Shown: positions 17,209-25,184 of the stretch, one piece after another
Layout: every line of letters begins with the position of its first letter
Numbering within the stretch: the stretch's first letter is position 1
Assembly: GCF_018531425.1 (NCBI RefSeq)
Contig: NZ_JAHBOI010000001.1
Location: forward strand, 248,001-312,000
Source of the DNA: Paenarthrobacter sp. DKR-5
Lineage (GTDB): Bacteria > Actinomycetota > Actinomycetes > Actinomycetales > Micrococcaceae
Length of the DNA: 64,000 bases
Reading direction: 5' to 3'
Notes under the pieces: model-generated
What the model saw: the letters and a program-made list of their open reading frames with translations, nothing else
What the model was told of the DNA's origin: nothing
Database searches by the model: none
Translations under genes and position numbers: made by a program

Positions 17209-18137
17209 GTGTGGATTCCGCATTCTGTCTTGGTGAGCCCGGCCCAGCGGCCGGAACGGGGGTCTTCGCCGGGGGCGACGGGTTTGGTGCAGGGCGCGCA
17301 GCCGATGGACGGGTAGCCCTGGGACATGAGCGGGTTGACCGGGATCAGGTGCTCGTCCGCGTAATCGACGAGCTGGTCCAGGGTCCAGGCCGCGAGCGGG
17401 TTGACCTTGACCAGGCGGTGCGCATGATCCCAGCTGACCAACGGGGTATTGGTGCGGGTGGGCGCCTCCTCGCGGCGCACCCCTGTGAACCAGACCTCGT
17501 ACCCGGACAGGGCCTTCTTCAGCGGGTCCATCTTCCTCAGCGCGCAGCACCGGGCCGGGTCACGGCCGAAGAGGTTTTCGCCAAAGGCGGCATCCTGCTC
17601 GGCGACGGTCTGCTCCGGGAGCACGTCGACAATGTTCACCCGCAGGTTCTCCGCGACCTCGCGCCTGGTGTCGTGCGTTTGAGCGAAGTGGTAGCCGGTC
17701 TCCAGGAACAGCACGTCGACGCCGGGCAGCTGGGCCGCGACCAGGGCCGGCAGCACCGCGTCGGCCATCGAGCAGGCCACGGCAACCTGGGACAGGTCGA
17801 AGTTCCGAGCCACCCACCCGATCACCGCCTCCGCATCGGCCTCGCCGGCAGTGGGGGTGGAGCCCACAATCGAGCCCAGCTCCCCAACCCCCGCAGCCAC
17901 CAGCGCCTTGAGTTCCTCCTCGGACCGCCGGTCGAGGGTGACCCCTTCGAAAGGCGCGCATCCCGGCCGAGCGCTTTTGTCGGCCGTGTCTAAGCGCCGT
18001 GAAGGGATCCCCTCGGCCGCGCCAGCGGCATCGGGAACGGAGACGGTGCCGGCTTCCGGGGGTCGGTGGGCATCTATGGGCGGGAAGCCGGCACCGGCTC
18101 CGGCGGTCGCACGGACGCCGACCTCCGGCGCGCTCAC
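17205..18137 (-). CDS. cysH: Adenylylsulfate (APS) reductase, CysH family, with N-terminal extension
   Basis: Reductase of 310 residues that reduces activated sulfate to sulfite with thioredoxin. The two cysteine pairs RCCALRKMD (~195) and GCAPC (~278) mark the iron-sulfur, APS-using branch rather than the E. coli PAPS-only branch. This fits the absence of an APS kinase in the cluster. FLETGYHFAQT and FTGVRREEAPTR are also characteristic. GTG 18137 overlaps the sulfite reductase stop (GTGA). Typical bacterial members are about 230-260 residues; here about 65 extra N-terminal residues are encoded by two palindromic stretches (18044-18096 and 17953-18002). Whether they are cleaved or disordered cannot be told. 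Confidence 0.92.
   Translation of the reverse strand: MSAPEVGVRATAGAGAGFPPIDAHRPPEAGTVSVPDAAGAAEGIPSRRLDTADKSARPGCAPFEGVTLDRRSEEELKALVAAGVGELGSIVGSTPTAGEADAEAVIGWVARNFDLSQVAVACSMADAVLPALVAAQLPGVDVLFLETGYHFAQTHDTRREVAENLRVNIVDVLPEQTVAEQDAAFGENLFGRDPARCCALRKMDPLKKALSGYEVWFTGVRREEAPTRTNTPLVSWDHAHRLVKVNPLAAWTLDQLVDYADEHLIPVNPLMSQGYPSIGCAPCTKPVAPGEDPRSGRWAGLTKTECGIHT
17953..18002 (+). repeat. 50-bp hairpin repeat family 2, copy in cysH
   Basis: Partner of 17102-17151. On the plus strand the outer stem is GGCGC with GCGCC and the inner stem CGGCCGA with TCGGCCG. The change at 17966 is matched by one at 17984, keeping a perfect 7-bp stem. It is read in frame in cysH (opposite strand) as residues 46-62. 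Because the copies are inverted, the cysH-cysD message could also pair between them over about 850 bases. Confidence 0.8.
18044..18096. repeat. Palindrome in cysH N-terminal extension
   Basis: Perfect 14-bp arms, CGGTGCCGGCTTCC (18044-18057) and its complement at 18083-18096, separated by 25 bases. It encodes residues 14-32 of CysH, immediately before the 50-bp repeat. The arms share the word CCGGCTTCC with the tip region of some family 1 hairpins, but the rest is different. Confidence 0.6.
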
Positions 18138-19870
18138 TGCAGCACTCCCTCGTCGGCCCGGTGCGCCCACTCCGCGAACGACTCCTCGCCGTTGCGGTCC
18201 GCCAGGAACTGCCGCACCACGCGCTCGACGTAGTCCGGCAGGTCCTCGGCCGTGACCTTCAGGCCGCGGACGGTCCGGCCGGTGCCTGCCTCGGAGCGGG
18301 TGTCCGAGGCCAGACCGCCGCCGAGGTGGACCTGGAAGCCGGGGGTCTGGCCGCCGTTGCCGTCGGGCAGCAGCTGGCCCTTGAGGCCGATGTCGGCGGT
18401 CTGGATGCGGGCGCAGGAGTTCGGGCAGCCGTTGATGTGCAGCGAGATCGGCTGCGGCAGGTCGATGCCGTCCAGCCGCTTCTCCAGCGCGTCGATGGCC
18501 CGCTCTGCGGTGTCCTTGGTGTCCACGATGGCGAGCTTGCAGTACTCGAGGCCCGTGCAGGCGATGGTGGAGCGGCGGAAGGGGCTCGGCTTGGCAGAGA
18601 GACCCAGCCCGTCGAGGGCGGCGACCAGGCTGTCCACCCGGTCCTGCTCGACGTCGAGCACCACGAATTTCTGGTGCGGAGTTGTCCGCACCCGCTGCGA
18701 ACCGTGCGCCTCGACGACGTCGGCGAACTTCAGCAGCCGCTCGCCCGACATCCGGCCCACCGTCGGGGCGACGCCGACGAAGAACCTGCCGTCCTTCTGC
18801 CGGTGGATGCCCACGTGGTCCCCGGGCGTCGTCGGCTTCGGGGCGGCCGGCCCGTCCGGCAAGGGCGACTGCAGGTATTCGGTCTCAAGGATTTCGCGGA
18901 ACTTTTCCGCACCCCAGTCAGCGACCAGGTACTTCAACCGGGCGCGGTTGCGCAGCCGGCGGTAGCCGTAGTCGCGGAAGATGCTGGTCACGCCGGCCCA
19001 GACCTCGGCGGCCCGGGAGGGCTCAACGAAGGCGCCCAGGCGGACCGCCAGGTGCGCGGAGGTGGAGAGGCCGCCTCCCACCCACAGGTCGTAGCCGGCC
19101 CCGAGTTCGGGGTGGACGACGCCCACGAGGGCGATGTCGTTGATCTCGTGGACCACGTCCTGGCTGGGGTGGCCGGTGATGGCCGTCTTGTACTTGCGCG
19201 GAAGGTTGGCGAACTCCGGGTCGCCGATGTAACGGTCGGCGATCTCGCGCACGGCCGGCGTGGGGTCGATGATCTCGTCGGCGGCGATTCCGGCTACCGG
19301 GGAACCGAGGATGACGCGCGGCACGTCGCCGCAGGCCTCGGTGGTGTGCAGCCCGACGGCCTCCAGACGCCGCCAGATTTCCGGCACGTTCTCGATCTGA
19401 ACCCAGTGCAGCTGGATGTTCTGCCGGTCGGTGACGTCCGCGCTGCCCCGCGCGAAGTCCCGGGAGATGCCGCCAATGACACGCAGCTGTTCGGTGGTCA
19501 GGGCGCCGCCGTCGATGCGGACGCGCATCATGAAGTAGCGGTCTTCAAGCTCGTGAGGTTCGAGGGTGGCGGTCTTCCCGCCGTCGATTCCGGGTTTGCG
19601 CTGCGTGTAGAGGCCCCACCAGCGGAAGCGTCCGTGCAGGTCGGTCCCGTCGATGCTGTCGAAGCCGCCCTTGGCGTAGATGGTTTCGATTCGCTCGCGG
19701 ACGCTGAGCCCGCCGTCCTCCTGCTTCCACGCCTCGTTCGCGTTCAGCGGGGTGGTTCCGTCCACCTTCCACTGGCCGTTGGGCTTGGTCGACGGGCGTG
19801 CGGGACGGGCGGCTTTGGTGCCTGCGGCACCGCCGGCTCCGGTCGCTCCGGCTAGAGCAGTCTGAGTCAT
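18134..19870 (-). CDS. sir: Ferredoxin-dependent sulfite (nitrite) reductase
   Basis: Siroheme and 4Fe-4S enzyme of 578 residues reducing sulfite to sulfide with six electrons. The cluster ligands are C-x5-C in ACTGLEYCKLA (~438-444) and C-x3-C in NGCPNSCARI (~479-483); the Tyr-Cys in LEYC is typical of the sulfite-reducing side of the family. Two ferredoxin-like half domains (DRQNIQLHW near 148, TPHQKFVVLD near 405) are present. First gene of the cluster: sir, cysH, cysD and cysN overlap or abut. ATG 19870 follows a good promoter with no room for a leader. Nitrite reductase activity is possible in the family, but APS reductase, siroheme and FprA genes downstream argue for sulfite. Confidence 0.93.
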   Translation of the reverse strand: MTQTALAGATGAGGAAGTKAARPARPSTKPNGQWKVDGTTPLNANEAWKQEDGGLSVRERIETIYAKGGFDSIDGTDLHGRFRWWGLYTQRKPGIDGGKTATLEPHELEDRYFMMRVRIDGGALTTEQLRVIGGISRDFARGSADVTDRQNIQLHWVQIENVPEIWRRLEAVGLHTTEACGDVPRVILGSPVAGIAADEIIDPTPAVREIADRYIGDPEFANLPRKYKTAITGHPSQDVVHEINDIALVGVVHPELGAGYDLWVGGGLSTSAHLAVRLGAFVEPSRAAEVWAGVTSIFRDYGYRRLRNRARLKYLVADWGAEKFREILETEYLQSPLPDGPAAPKPTTPGDHVGIHRQKDGRFFVGVAPTVGRMSGERLLKFADVVEAHGSQRVRTTPHQKFVVLDVEQDRVDSLVAALDGLGLSAKPSPFRRSTIACTGLEYCKLAIVDTKDTAERAIDALEKRLDGIDLPQPISLHINGCPNSCARIQTADIGLKGQLLPDGNGGQTPGFQVHLGGGLASDTRSEAGTGRTVRGLKVTAEDLPDYVERVVRQFLADRNGEESFAEWAHRADEGVLQ

Positions 19871-19877
19871 GCACTCG

Positions 19878-19907
19878 ACTGTAGGGGCGGCCTCAGGGCG
19901 TCATCAA
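19878..19907 (-). promoter_or_regulatory. Promoter of the sir-cys operon, leaderless start
   Basis: On the minus strand TTGATG (-35, 19902-19907) is separated by 18 bases from TACAGT (-10, 19878-19883), and the ATG at 19870 comes seven bases after the -10. A start point on or next to the ATG would give a leaderless sir message. I saw no riboswitch-like structure in the 105 bases upstream of sir. Confidence 0.55.
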
Positions 19908-19975
19908 AGGTTCTGACACATCAGTTCACCGGGGGAAATATTTCGTCACGGCGGGTCAAAACCGCGGAAAAGCGG

Positions 19976-20677
19976 CTACCCGGCGGCCTTCGCCAGCGCC
20001 TCGTCGAAGCGGTCCAGCGCGATCCTGGCCAGCGATTCGTCCGGCAGCAGCGGCTGTGTCACGAGGTCGGCTCCGGCCTTGAGGAGCTGGCTGTGGAAGT
20101 ACCCTGGCGCCAGCAGGTAGGAAGCGATCACAACGCGCGGTGCGCCCTCTTTCCGGAGCACTGCCACCGCCGAGGGGACGTCGGGCTCGGCACTGGCGCC
20201 GTAGGCCGCAAGGATGCGGTTGGCGCGCAGCTCCGCGAGCATCCCGGCCAGCTGCTGCACATCGCGCGCGGCGTGCGGGTCCGACGATCCTGCCGCCGCG
20301 AGCACGACGGCGTCCTCCGGCGCAGCGCCGGCCTCGGCGAGCCGGCGGTCCAGCAGGGCTGCCAGGCGCCGGTCCGGGCCCAGCGGCGCGGCGGCCGTGA
20401 TGCCTTCCCGGGACCGCACGGCCCGCGCAATGTCCACCCGCACGTGGTACCCGACGGACAGCAGCAGGGGAACGACGACGGCATGCCGGCCCTGTTCCAC
20501 CCCGGCCACCACCTCGGGCACCTGGGGGTGCTGGACGTCAACGAAGGTCTCGCGCACGTCCAGGCCCGGCCGCAGCTGCCGGATTTGTTCGGCGAGTGCG
20601 CTGACGGCGGCCTGCCCTGCCCGGTCGGCGGTCCCGTGTGAACAGGCGATCAGGACGGGTGAGTCTGAGGTGGCCAT
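19976..20677 (-). CDS. Sirohydrochlorin ferrochelatase, CbiX/SirB family
   Basis: Protein of 233 residues with two similar halves of the CbiX/SirB fold. The metal-ligand histidine is in LIACSHGT (His 14), and the second half begins near VVLAAAGSSDPHA (~128). It would insert iron into sirohydrochlorin made by the siroheme synthase, completing the cofactor of sulfite reductase. ATG 20677 (MATSDSPVLIA) is chosen; TACGCT at 20684-20689 sits six bases upstream as a possible -10, which again would mean no leader. It is separated from sir by 105 bp and transcribed on its own. Nickel or cobalt insertion cannot be excluded. Confidence 0.85.
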   Translation of the reverse strand: MATSDSPVLIACSHGTADRAGQAAVSALAEQIRQLRPGLDVRETFVDVQHPQVPEVVAGVEQGRHAVVVPLLLSVGYHVRVDIARAVRSREGITAAAPLGPDRRLAALLDRRLAEAGAAPEDAVVLAAAGSSDPHAARDVQQLAGMLAELRANRILAAYGASAEPDVPSAVAVLRKEGAPRVVIASYLLAPGYFHSQLLKAGADLVTQPLLPDESLARIALDRFDEALAKAAG

Positions 20678-20763
20678 GGCCAGAGCGTACACGCCGCCCG
20701 GGCGGGGCCGTAACGTTGGTGGGGCGACAGCAGCGGACAGCGCCCCCGGCACGAGGACGGAAC

Positions 20764-21414
20764 ATGGACACCTACAACCACATCTCATTGGCGCTTGACC
20801 TGCTCGGCACATTCTTCTTTGCCGTCTCCGGTTGCCTGCTCGCCGCGCGCAAGGGCTTCGACATCGTCGGATCGCTGCTTTTGGGGTCGCTGGTGGGCCT
20901 GGGCGGCGGGGTGGTGCGGGACCTGATCATCAACAACGGCGTGCCGAATGCCTTCAGCAACCCGGCCTACCTGCTGCCGCCCCTGCTGGCGGCGGCGCTG
21001 GTGTTCTTCCTCTCCAGCTCGGTGGCGCGGTTCAGCCGGCTGCTGCTGGTCTTTGACGCCGGCGGACTGGCCCTGTTCTGCCTCACCGGAACGCAGAAAG
21101 CCCTCGGCGCCGGTTTGAACCCCGTCGCGGCCGCGCTGCTCGGCGTCACGACGGCGGTTGGCGGCGGCCTGCTCCGCGACGTCACCGCCAACGAGGTCCC
21201 CCGGCTGTTCGACCCGCGCGACGTCTACGCGGTGCCGGCCTTCGCCGGGGCGGCGCTGACGGCCCTGCTCTGGCAGGCGGGACTGCTGAGCCTTGTCACC
21301 GGCGTCGGCGTCGCCGTCGTCGTCTTCGCGTTCCGCCTTGCGGCCCTTAAGTTCGGCTGGCACGTTCCCCTGGCCGTGCGCGGGCGGCACCGGGACCGGC
21401 TCGGGCCCAACTAG
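20764..21414 (+). CDS. TRIC / UPF0126 family membrane protein
   Basis: Inner-membrane protein of 216 residues with about seven hydrophobic segments arranged as two repeats. Each repeat has a glycine-rich break followed by a charged turn: LVGLGGGVVRDLIINNGVP (~42-60) and TAVGGGLLRDVTANEVP (~128). Bacterial relatives of the trimeric intracellular cation (TRIC) channels have this pattern, and some are annotated as glycine transporters. ATG 20764 has GAGG 7-8 bases upstream. The neighbours give no hint of the ion or solute carried. Confidence 0.85.
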   Translation: MDTYNHISLALDLLGTFFFAVSGCLLAARKGFDIVGSLLLGSLVGLGGGVVRDLIINNGVPNAFSNPAYLLPPLLAAALVFFLSSSVARFSRLLLVFDAGGLALFCLTGTQKALGAGLNPVAAALLGVTTAVGGGLLRDVTANEVPRLFDPRDVYAVPAFAGAALTALLWQAGLLSLVTGVGVAVVVFAFRLAALKFGWHVPLAVRGRHRDRLGPN

Positions 21415-21454
21415 GATTTCCTTCGGGACCCGTTTTCGTCGACCAGGAGCCGCA

Positions 21455-21880
21455 ATGACCGAGATCTATCTGGAAAAATTCCGCGCCCTGGTGCCCAAGT
21501 ACCTGGACCGGCCGTGGCGGGAAGAAGACGGGCTGGCGGCAGGCGACCTGGACCGCATGCTCGCGGAGCACGACTTCACGATCCCGCTGGTGATGCGGGA
21601 GTTCTATCTCGCCGTGGGCGGCTGCGCGGACCTGATGGAGGCATACAACTACTTCTGGGATCCGGACGAGCTGGAAGTGGAAGACGGCTACCTGATGTTC
21701 CTCGAGGACGGCGACGAGTCGGTGACCTGGGGCCTCGATGCCGCCCAGCTGGAGCTGCCGGACCCTATCGTGTTCTCCCGCGACAACGAGGACGGCGAAT
21801 GGGAGAGCGAGGAGGGGACCTTCAGCGAGTTCGTGCTCGACATGTTCCAGTGGGTCTTCTACGGCGAGGACGAGGAATAG
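21455..21880 (+). CDS. SUKH-like (SMI1/KNR4) small acidic protein
   Basis: Acidic protein of 141 residues. The order of elements (LVMREFYLAVGGC at ~47, FWDPDELEVEDGYLMFLED at ~68, SVTWGL at ~89, a long acidic stretch, then FSEFVLDMFQWVF at ~123) matches the SMI1/KNR4/SUKH fold. Many SUKH proteins are immunity proteins against polymorphic toxins, but no toxin or secretion gene lies nearby. ATG 21455 follows CAGGAGCCGCA, a good ribosome-binding site. Assignment is by pattern only and the role is unknown. Confidence 0.6.
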   Translation: MTEIYLEKFRALVPKYLDRPWREEDGLAAGDLDRMLAEHDFTIPLVMREFYLAVGGCADLMEAYNYFWDPDELEVEDGYLMFLEDGDESVTWGLDAAQLELPDPIVFSRDNEDGEWESEEGTFSEFVLDMFQWVFYGEDEE

Positions 21881-21903
21881 TCCCCTTCCCCGGCGCGAGC
21901 CCG

Positions 21904-21966
21904 GCGCGAAAGGCCAGTTGCGGCGGCTTCCACGCAGGATAAGCCGCCGCAACTGGCCGTTCGCGC
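21904..21966. repeat. Hairpin repeat family 1, intergenic copy
   Basis: Arms of 26 bases (21904-21929 and 21941-21966) pair with a single mismatch around an 11-base loop. The outer block is GCGCGAA-GGCCA and the variable middle is GTTGC with GCAAC. It lies between convergent genes (SUKH-like and polyprenyl synthase), where it could work as a two-way terminator, although no T-run follows. Confidence 0.85.
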
Positions 21967-21984
21967 ATCAGTTTTCGCGCGGGT

Positions 21985-23088
21985 CTACGCCTCGCGGCTG
22001 ACGACCGCCTGAGCGAAGCTGGTCAGCGCCTGCTTGACGACGCCTTCGGGCAGCGGTTCGAGCGCAGCGATGGCTTCGTCTGCCCATTGCCGGGCGACGG
22101 CCCACGCCTCGGCCGTTGCCGGGTGCGCCCGCAGCGCGGCCACGGCCTCGGCCAGCGCGGCGTCGCTGGAAAGGTCCCCGTCCACCAGCCGGAGCACCTC
22201 AGCCGCGGAGGCATCGCCCGCGGCGGCCTTGCGGCGCAGCAGCAGCACAGGCAGGGTCGGCACACCCTCGCGCAGGTCCGTCCCGGGCGATTTGCCGGAA
22301 ACCTTCTTCAGGCCGGTGACGTCGATGACGTCGTCGGCGAGCTGGAAGGCCACACCCACCTTCTCCCCGTACACAACCATCGTCTGCTGCAGCGCGCGGT
22401 CCGCCCCGGCGAAGATTGCACCGAGCTGCCCGGACGCGGCGACCAGCGAGCCCGTCTTGTCCGCGATCACGGACAGGTAGTGCTCCAGCGGGTCCTCGTC
22501 CTCGCGGGGACCGACCGTCTCGTGCAGCTGACCGAGGCAGAGCCGTTCGAAGGTGCGGGCCTGGATGCCGAGGGCCTCGCCGCCGAGCTCCGAGGTCAGC
22601 AGCGACGCGCGGGCAAAGAGCAGGTCGCCGGTCAGGATCGCCACGCTGTTGCCCCACACCTCGTGGGCGGTGGGGGCTCCCCGTCGGAAGGGCGCCGAGT
22701 CCATCACGTCGTCGTGGTAGAGCGTGGCCAGGTGGGTGAGTTCGACGACGACGGCGGCCTGGACGACCTCGGAGCGGCCCGGGTCCCCCAGGTGGGAGGC
22801 GAGAATGGTCAGCAGCGGCCGGATCCTCTTGCCGCCGGCCTCGACCAGATGCCGGCTGGTGGCGTCGGCGAGCGGGTCCGAGTTGGAGATGGCTTCGCGC
22901 AGCTGCTTTTCCACCCGGGCCAGCGAGGTCGAGACGGCCGGGCCGAGCTCGGCGTCCGCCGCGATCAGGGCGAACCCGGCAGGCAGCCGCATTCCGGTGG
23001 CGATGGCGCTGGTCGACGTGTCCGTGAAGCCGGACTCGGGGTTGCCATGGCCGGCGTTCGTCCAGCCGGGCGTTGCGGGATTAGTCAC
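21985..23088 (-). CDS. All-trans polyprenyl diphosphate synthase
   Basis: Protein of 367 residues that elongates isoprenoid chains, here most likely the menaquinone tail. The first aspartate-rich motif is HDDVMD (~125) and the second ADDVID (~250); GGKRIRP (~76) is the usual substrate block. Start chosen at GTG 23088 (MTNPATPGW), 10 bases after the stop of the reductase gene upstream; no clear Shine-Dalgarno, so translational coupling is assumed and a later ATG is possible. Gene order methyltransferase, reductase, synthase matches the M. tuberculosis menG-menJ-grcC1 region. Chain length cannot be read from the sequence with certainty. Confidence 0.88.
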   Translation of the reverse strand: MTNPATPGWTNAGHGNPESGFTDTSTSAIATGMRLPAGFALIAADAELGPAVSTSLARVEKQLREAISNSDPLADATSRHLVEAGGKRIRPLLTILASHLGDPGRSEVVQAAVVVELTHLATLYHDDVMDSAPFRRGAPTAHEVWGNSVAILTGDLLFARASLLTSELGGEALGIQARTFERLCLGQLHETVGPREDEDPLEHYLSVIADKTGSLVAASGQLGAIFAGADRALQQTMVVYGEKVGVAFQLADDVIDVTGLKKVSGKSPGTDLREGVPTLPVLLLRRKAAAGDASAAEVLRLVDGDLSSDAALAEAVAALRAHPATAEAWAVARQWADEAIAALEPLPEGVVKQALTSFAQAVVSREA

Positions 23089-23098
23089 TTGAGTAACA

Positions 23099-24364
23099 CT
23101 AACGTTCGAGGGCGCGTGTGCGCCCGGGTCCGGAATTGGAAGTAGCGGGGGCAAGCTTTTCCAACAGCGCAATCACTCTATCCTCAAAGCCCTTCTCCTG
23201 TTGATCCGTCAGGTTGGCGAGCATCCGCACCACGAAGCGCATCAGCGGCGGCACGGGCATCCCGGTGCGCAGCGCCAGCTTCATCACCTGCGGTCTGCCG
23301 ATGAGCTGCGCGAACACCCGGCCCAGCGTGAAGTGGCTCCCCCACTGCTCCCGGATGTGCCCCGCGTAGTCGCCCGGACGCCCCGCTTCGATGAGTTCGG
23401 CAGCGTAGCGGGCGGACTCCATGGCGTAGGAGATGCCCTCGCCGTTGAACGGGCTGACCATGCCGCCGGCGTCGCCGAGCAGGAGCAGTCCCGGGGAGTA
23501 ATGCGGCGTGCGGTTGAAGCCCATCGGCAGGGCGGCCCCGCGGATTTCCCCCACCTGGTTCTCCGGCACGTAACCCCACTCCGGGGGCATGGCCGCAGTC
23601 CAGTCACGCAGCACCTGCTTGTAGTCCAGCTTCCCGAACGCCTTGGAGGAGTTCAGGATGCCCAGGCCCACGTTGGAAGTGCCGTCGCCGACGCCGAAGA
23701 TCCAGCCGTAGCCCGGCAGCGGGCGGCCGCTGGCATCGGGCAGCTCCAGCCAGCCCTCCATCCAGTCGTCCTCGTGGCGCGGGCTGGTGAAGTAGGTGCG
23801 CACGGCCACGCCGAGGGGACGGTCGTCGCGCTTCTGGAATCCCCGCGACACCGCCGTCCGGGTGGAGTTGCCGTCCGCGGCGAGCACCAGGTCGGCGCTG
23901 AAGTCTTTCGTTTCGCCGGTCCTGCGGCCGGCCTCGTCCAGCAGGTTGGCGCGCACTCCGGTCACCGTTCCGGCGTCGTCCGTGATCGCCGTCGTGACTG
24001 CGTGGCCCTCGAGCAGTTCAGCGCCCGCTGCCGCAGCATGCCGGGCGAGTGCCTCGTCAAAGCCCAGCCGGGTGCGGACCAGGCCGTAGTCGGGGAACGT
24101 CGACAGCTCCGGCCACGGGACCTCGACAGTCCGGCCGCCGGCGATCAGGCGCAGGCCCTTATTGCGGCGCCAGCCCTCGGCCTCCTCGTGCGGCAGGCCC
24201 AGCAGCTGCATTTCGCGCACCGCGCGGGGCGTCAGCCCGTCACCGCACACCTTCTCGCGGGGGAACCTCGTCTTCTCGAGGACGGTGACCTCGGCGCCCG
24301 ACCGGGCCAGGTAATACGCGGCGGTGGACCCGGCGGGCCCGGCGCCGACTATCAGGACCTTCAT
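23099..24364 (-). CDS. Geranylgeranyl reductase family flavoprotein, MenJ-like
   Basis: FAD enzyme of 421 residues. The dinucleotide motif VLIVGAGPAGSTAAYYLA is at the N terminus, and the family hallmarks KVCGDGLTPRAV (~40) and LLLGDAGGMVSPFNGEGI (~285) are clear. In mycobacteria MenJ saturates one isoprene unit of menaquinone, and its gene lies beside menG and a polyprenyl synthase as here, so tail reduction of menaquinone is the likely role. An archaeal-type lipid reductase is less likely in this host. ATG 24364 is 7 bases after the menG stop; the three genes look like one operon. Confidence 0.85.
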   Translation of the reverse strand: MKVLIVGAGPAGSTAAYYLARSGAEVTVLEKTRFPREKVCGDGLTPRAVREMQLLGLPHEEAEGWRRNKGLRLIAGGRTVEVPWPELSTFPDYGLVRTRLGFDEALARHAAAAGAELLEGHAVTTAITDDAGTVTGVRANLLDEAGRRTGETKDFSADLVLAADGNSTRTAVSRGFQKRDDRPLGVAVRTYFTSPRHEDDWMEGWLELPDASGRPLPGYGWIFGVGDGTSNVGLGILNSSKAFGKLDYKQVLRDWTAAMPPEWGYVPENQVGEIRGAALPMGFNRTPHYSPGLLLLGDAGGMVSPFNGEGISYAMESARYAAELIEAGRPGDYAGHIREQWGSHFTLGRVFAQLIGRPQVMKLALRTGMPVPPLMRFVVRMLANLTDQQEKGFEDRVIALLEKLAPATSNSGPGRTRALER

Positions 24365-24371
24365 CACACCG

Positions 24372-25073
24372 TCACGGGGCGGAGGGCTTGTAGGCGCGGT
24401 GCACGGCCACGATGCCGCCATTGAGGTTCCGGTAGGCCACGTCCTGCCAGCCGGCATCCTTGATCCAGGTGGCGAGCTCGTCCTGGTCCGGCCAGGCGCG
24501 GATGGATTCGGCCAGGTAGACGTAGGCATCCGGGTTCGAGGACACCTTGGTCGCGATGGCGGGCAGCGCCCGCATCAGGTACTCCGTGTACATGGTCCGC
24601 CACAACGGGATGGTCGGCTGGGAGAATTCGGCGATGACGATCCGGCCGCCGGGCTTGGCCACGCGGAACATCTCCTCAAGGGCCTTGCGCGGTTCATGCA
24701 CGTTGCGCAGCCCGAAGGAGATGGTGACGGCGTCGAAGGACTCGTCCGCGAAGGGCAGGTTGGTGGCATCCCCTGCAATGAAATCGATGTCCGGGCGGCG
24801 GCGCTTGCCTACCTTGAGCATCCCCAGCGAGAAATCACAGGCGACGACGTCGATCCCGGCGTCTGCGTACGGCTCACTGGAAGTGCCGGTGCCGGCAGCC
24901 AGGTCGAGCACGCGCTGACCGGGGCGGGCGGCCACCGCATCCACGACGATCCGCCGCCAGCGGCGGGTCTGGCCCATGGAGAGAACATCGTTGACGACGT
25001 CGTACTTCGGTGCGACATCGTCAAACATCGTGGCTACTTCGTCGGGACGCTTATCCAAGGATGCTCGGTTCAC
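24372..25073 (-). CDS. menG: Demethylmenaquinone methyltransferase
   Basis: SAM-dependent methyltransferase of 233 residues carrying out the last ring methylation of menaquinone. The SAM motif is [19 protein letters not shown] (~55), with the UbiE/MenG signatures [18 protein letters not shown] (~24) and [12 protein letters not shown] (~117). GTG 25073 is the only sensible start ([18 protein letters not shown]). First gene of an operon with the MenJ-like reductase and polyprenyl synthase, divergent from menF across 111 bp. Ubiquinone synthesis genes are absent, supporting menaquinone. Confidence 0.93.
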   Translation of the reverse strand: MNRASLDKRPDEVATMFDDVAPKYDVVNDVLSMGQTRRWRRIVVDAVAARPGQRVLDLAAGTGTSSEPYADAGIDVVACDFSLGMLKVGKRRRPDIDFIAGDATNLPFADESFDAVTISFGLRNVHEPRKALEEMFRVAKPGGRIVIAEFSQPTIPLWRTMYTEYLMRALPAIATKVSSNPDAYVYLAESIRAWPDQDELATWIKDAGWQDVAYRNLNGGIVAVHRAYKPSAP

Positions 25074-25184
25074 CCGTTCATTCTCTCAAACATTGCGGCC
25101 GGCCCGTCACCGCCGCTTGCGCACCGGCCCCGGCGGCGCCCGGATGCGGGCCCCTGGATGGCAGAGAGTAATCTGGTAAGCACC

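Noticed and set aside
19871-19975. Riboswitch upstream of the sulfur operon
   Set aside because: The start appears leaderless and no SAM- or cobalamin-type conserved boxes are present.
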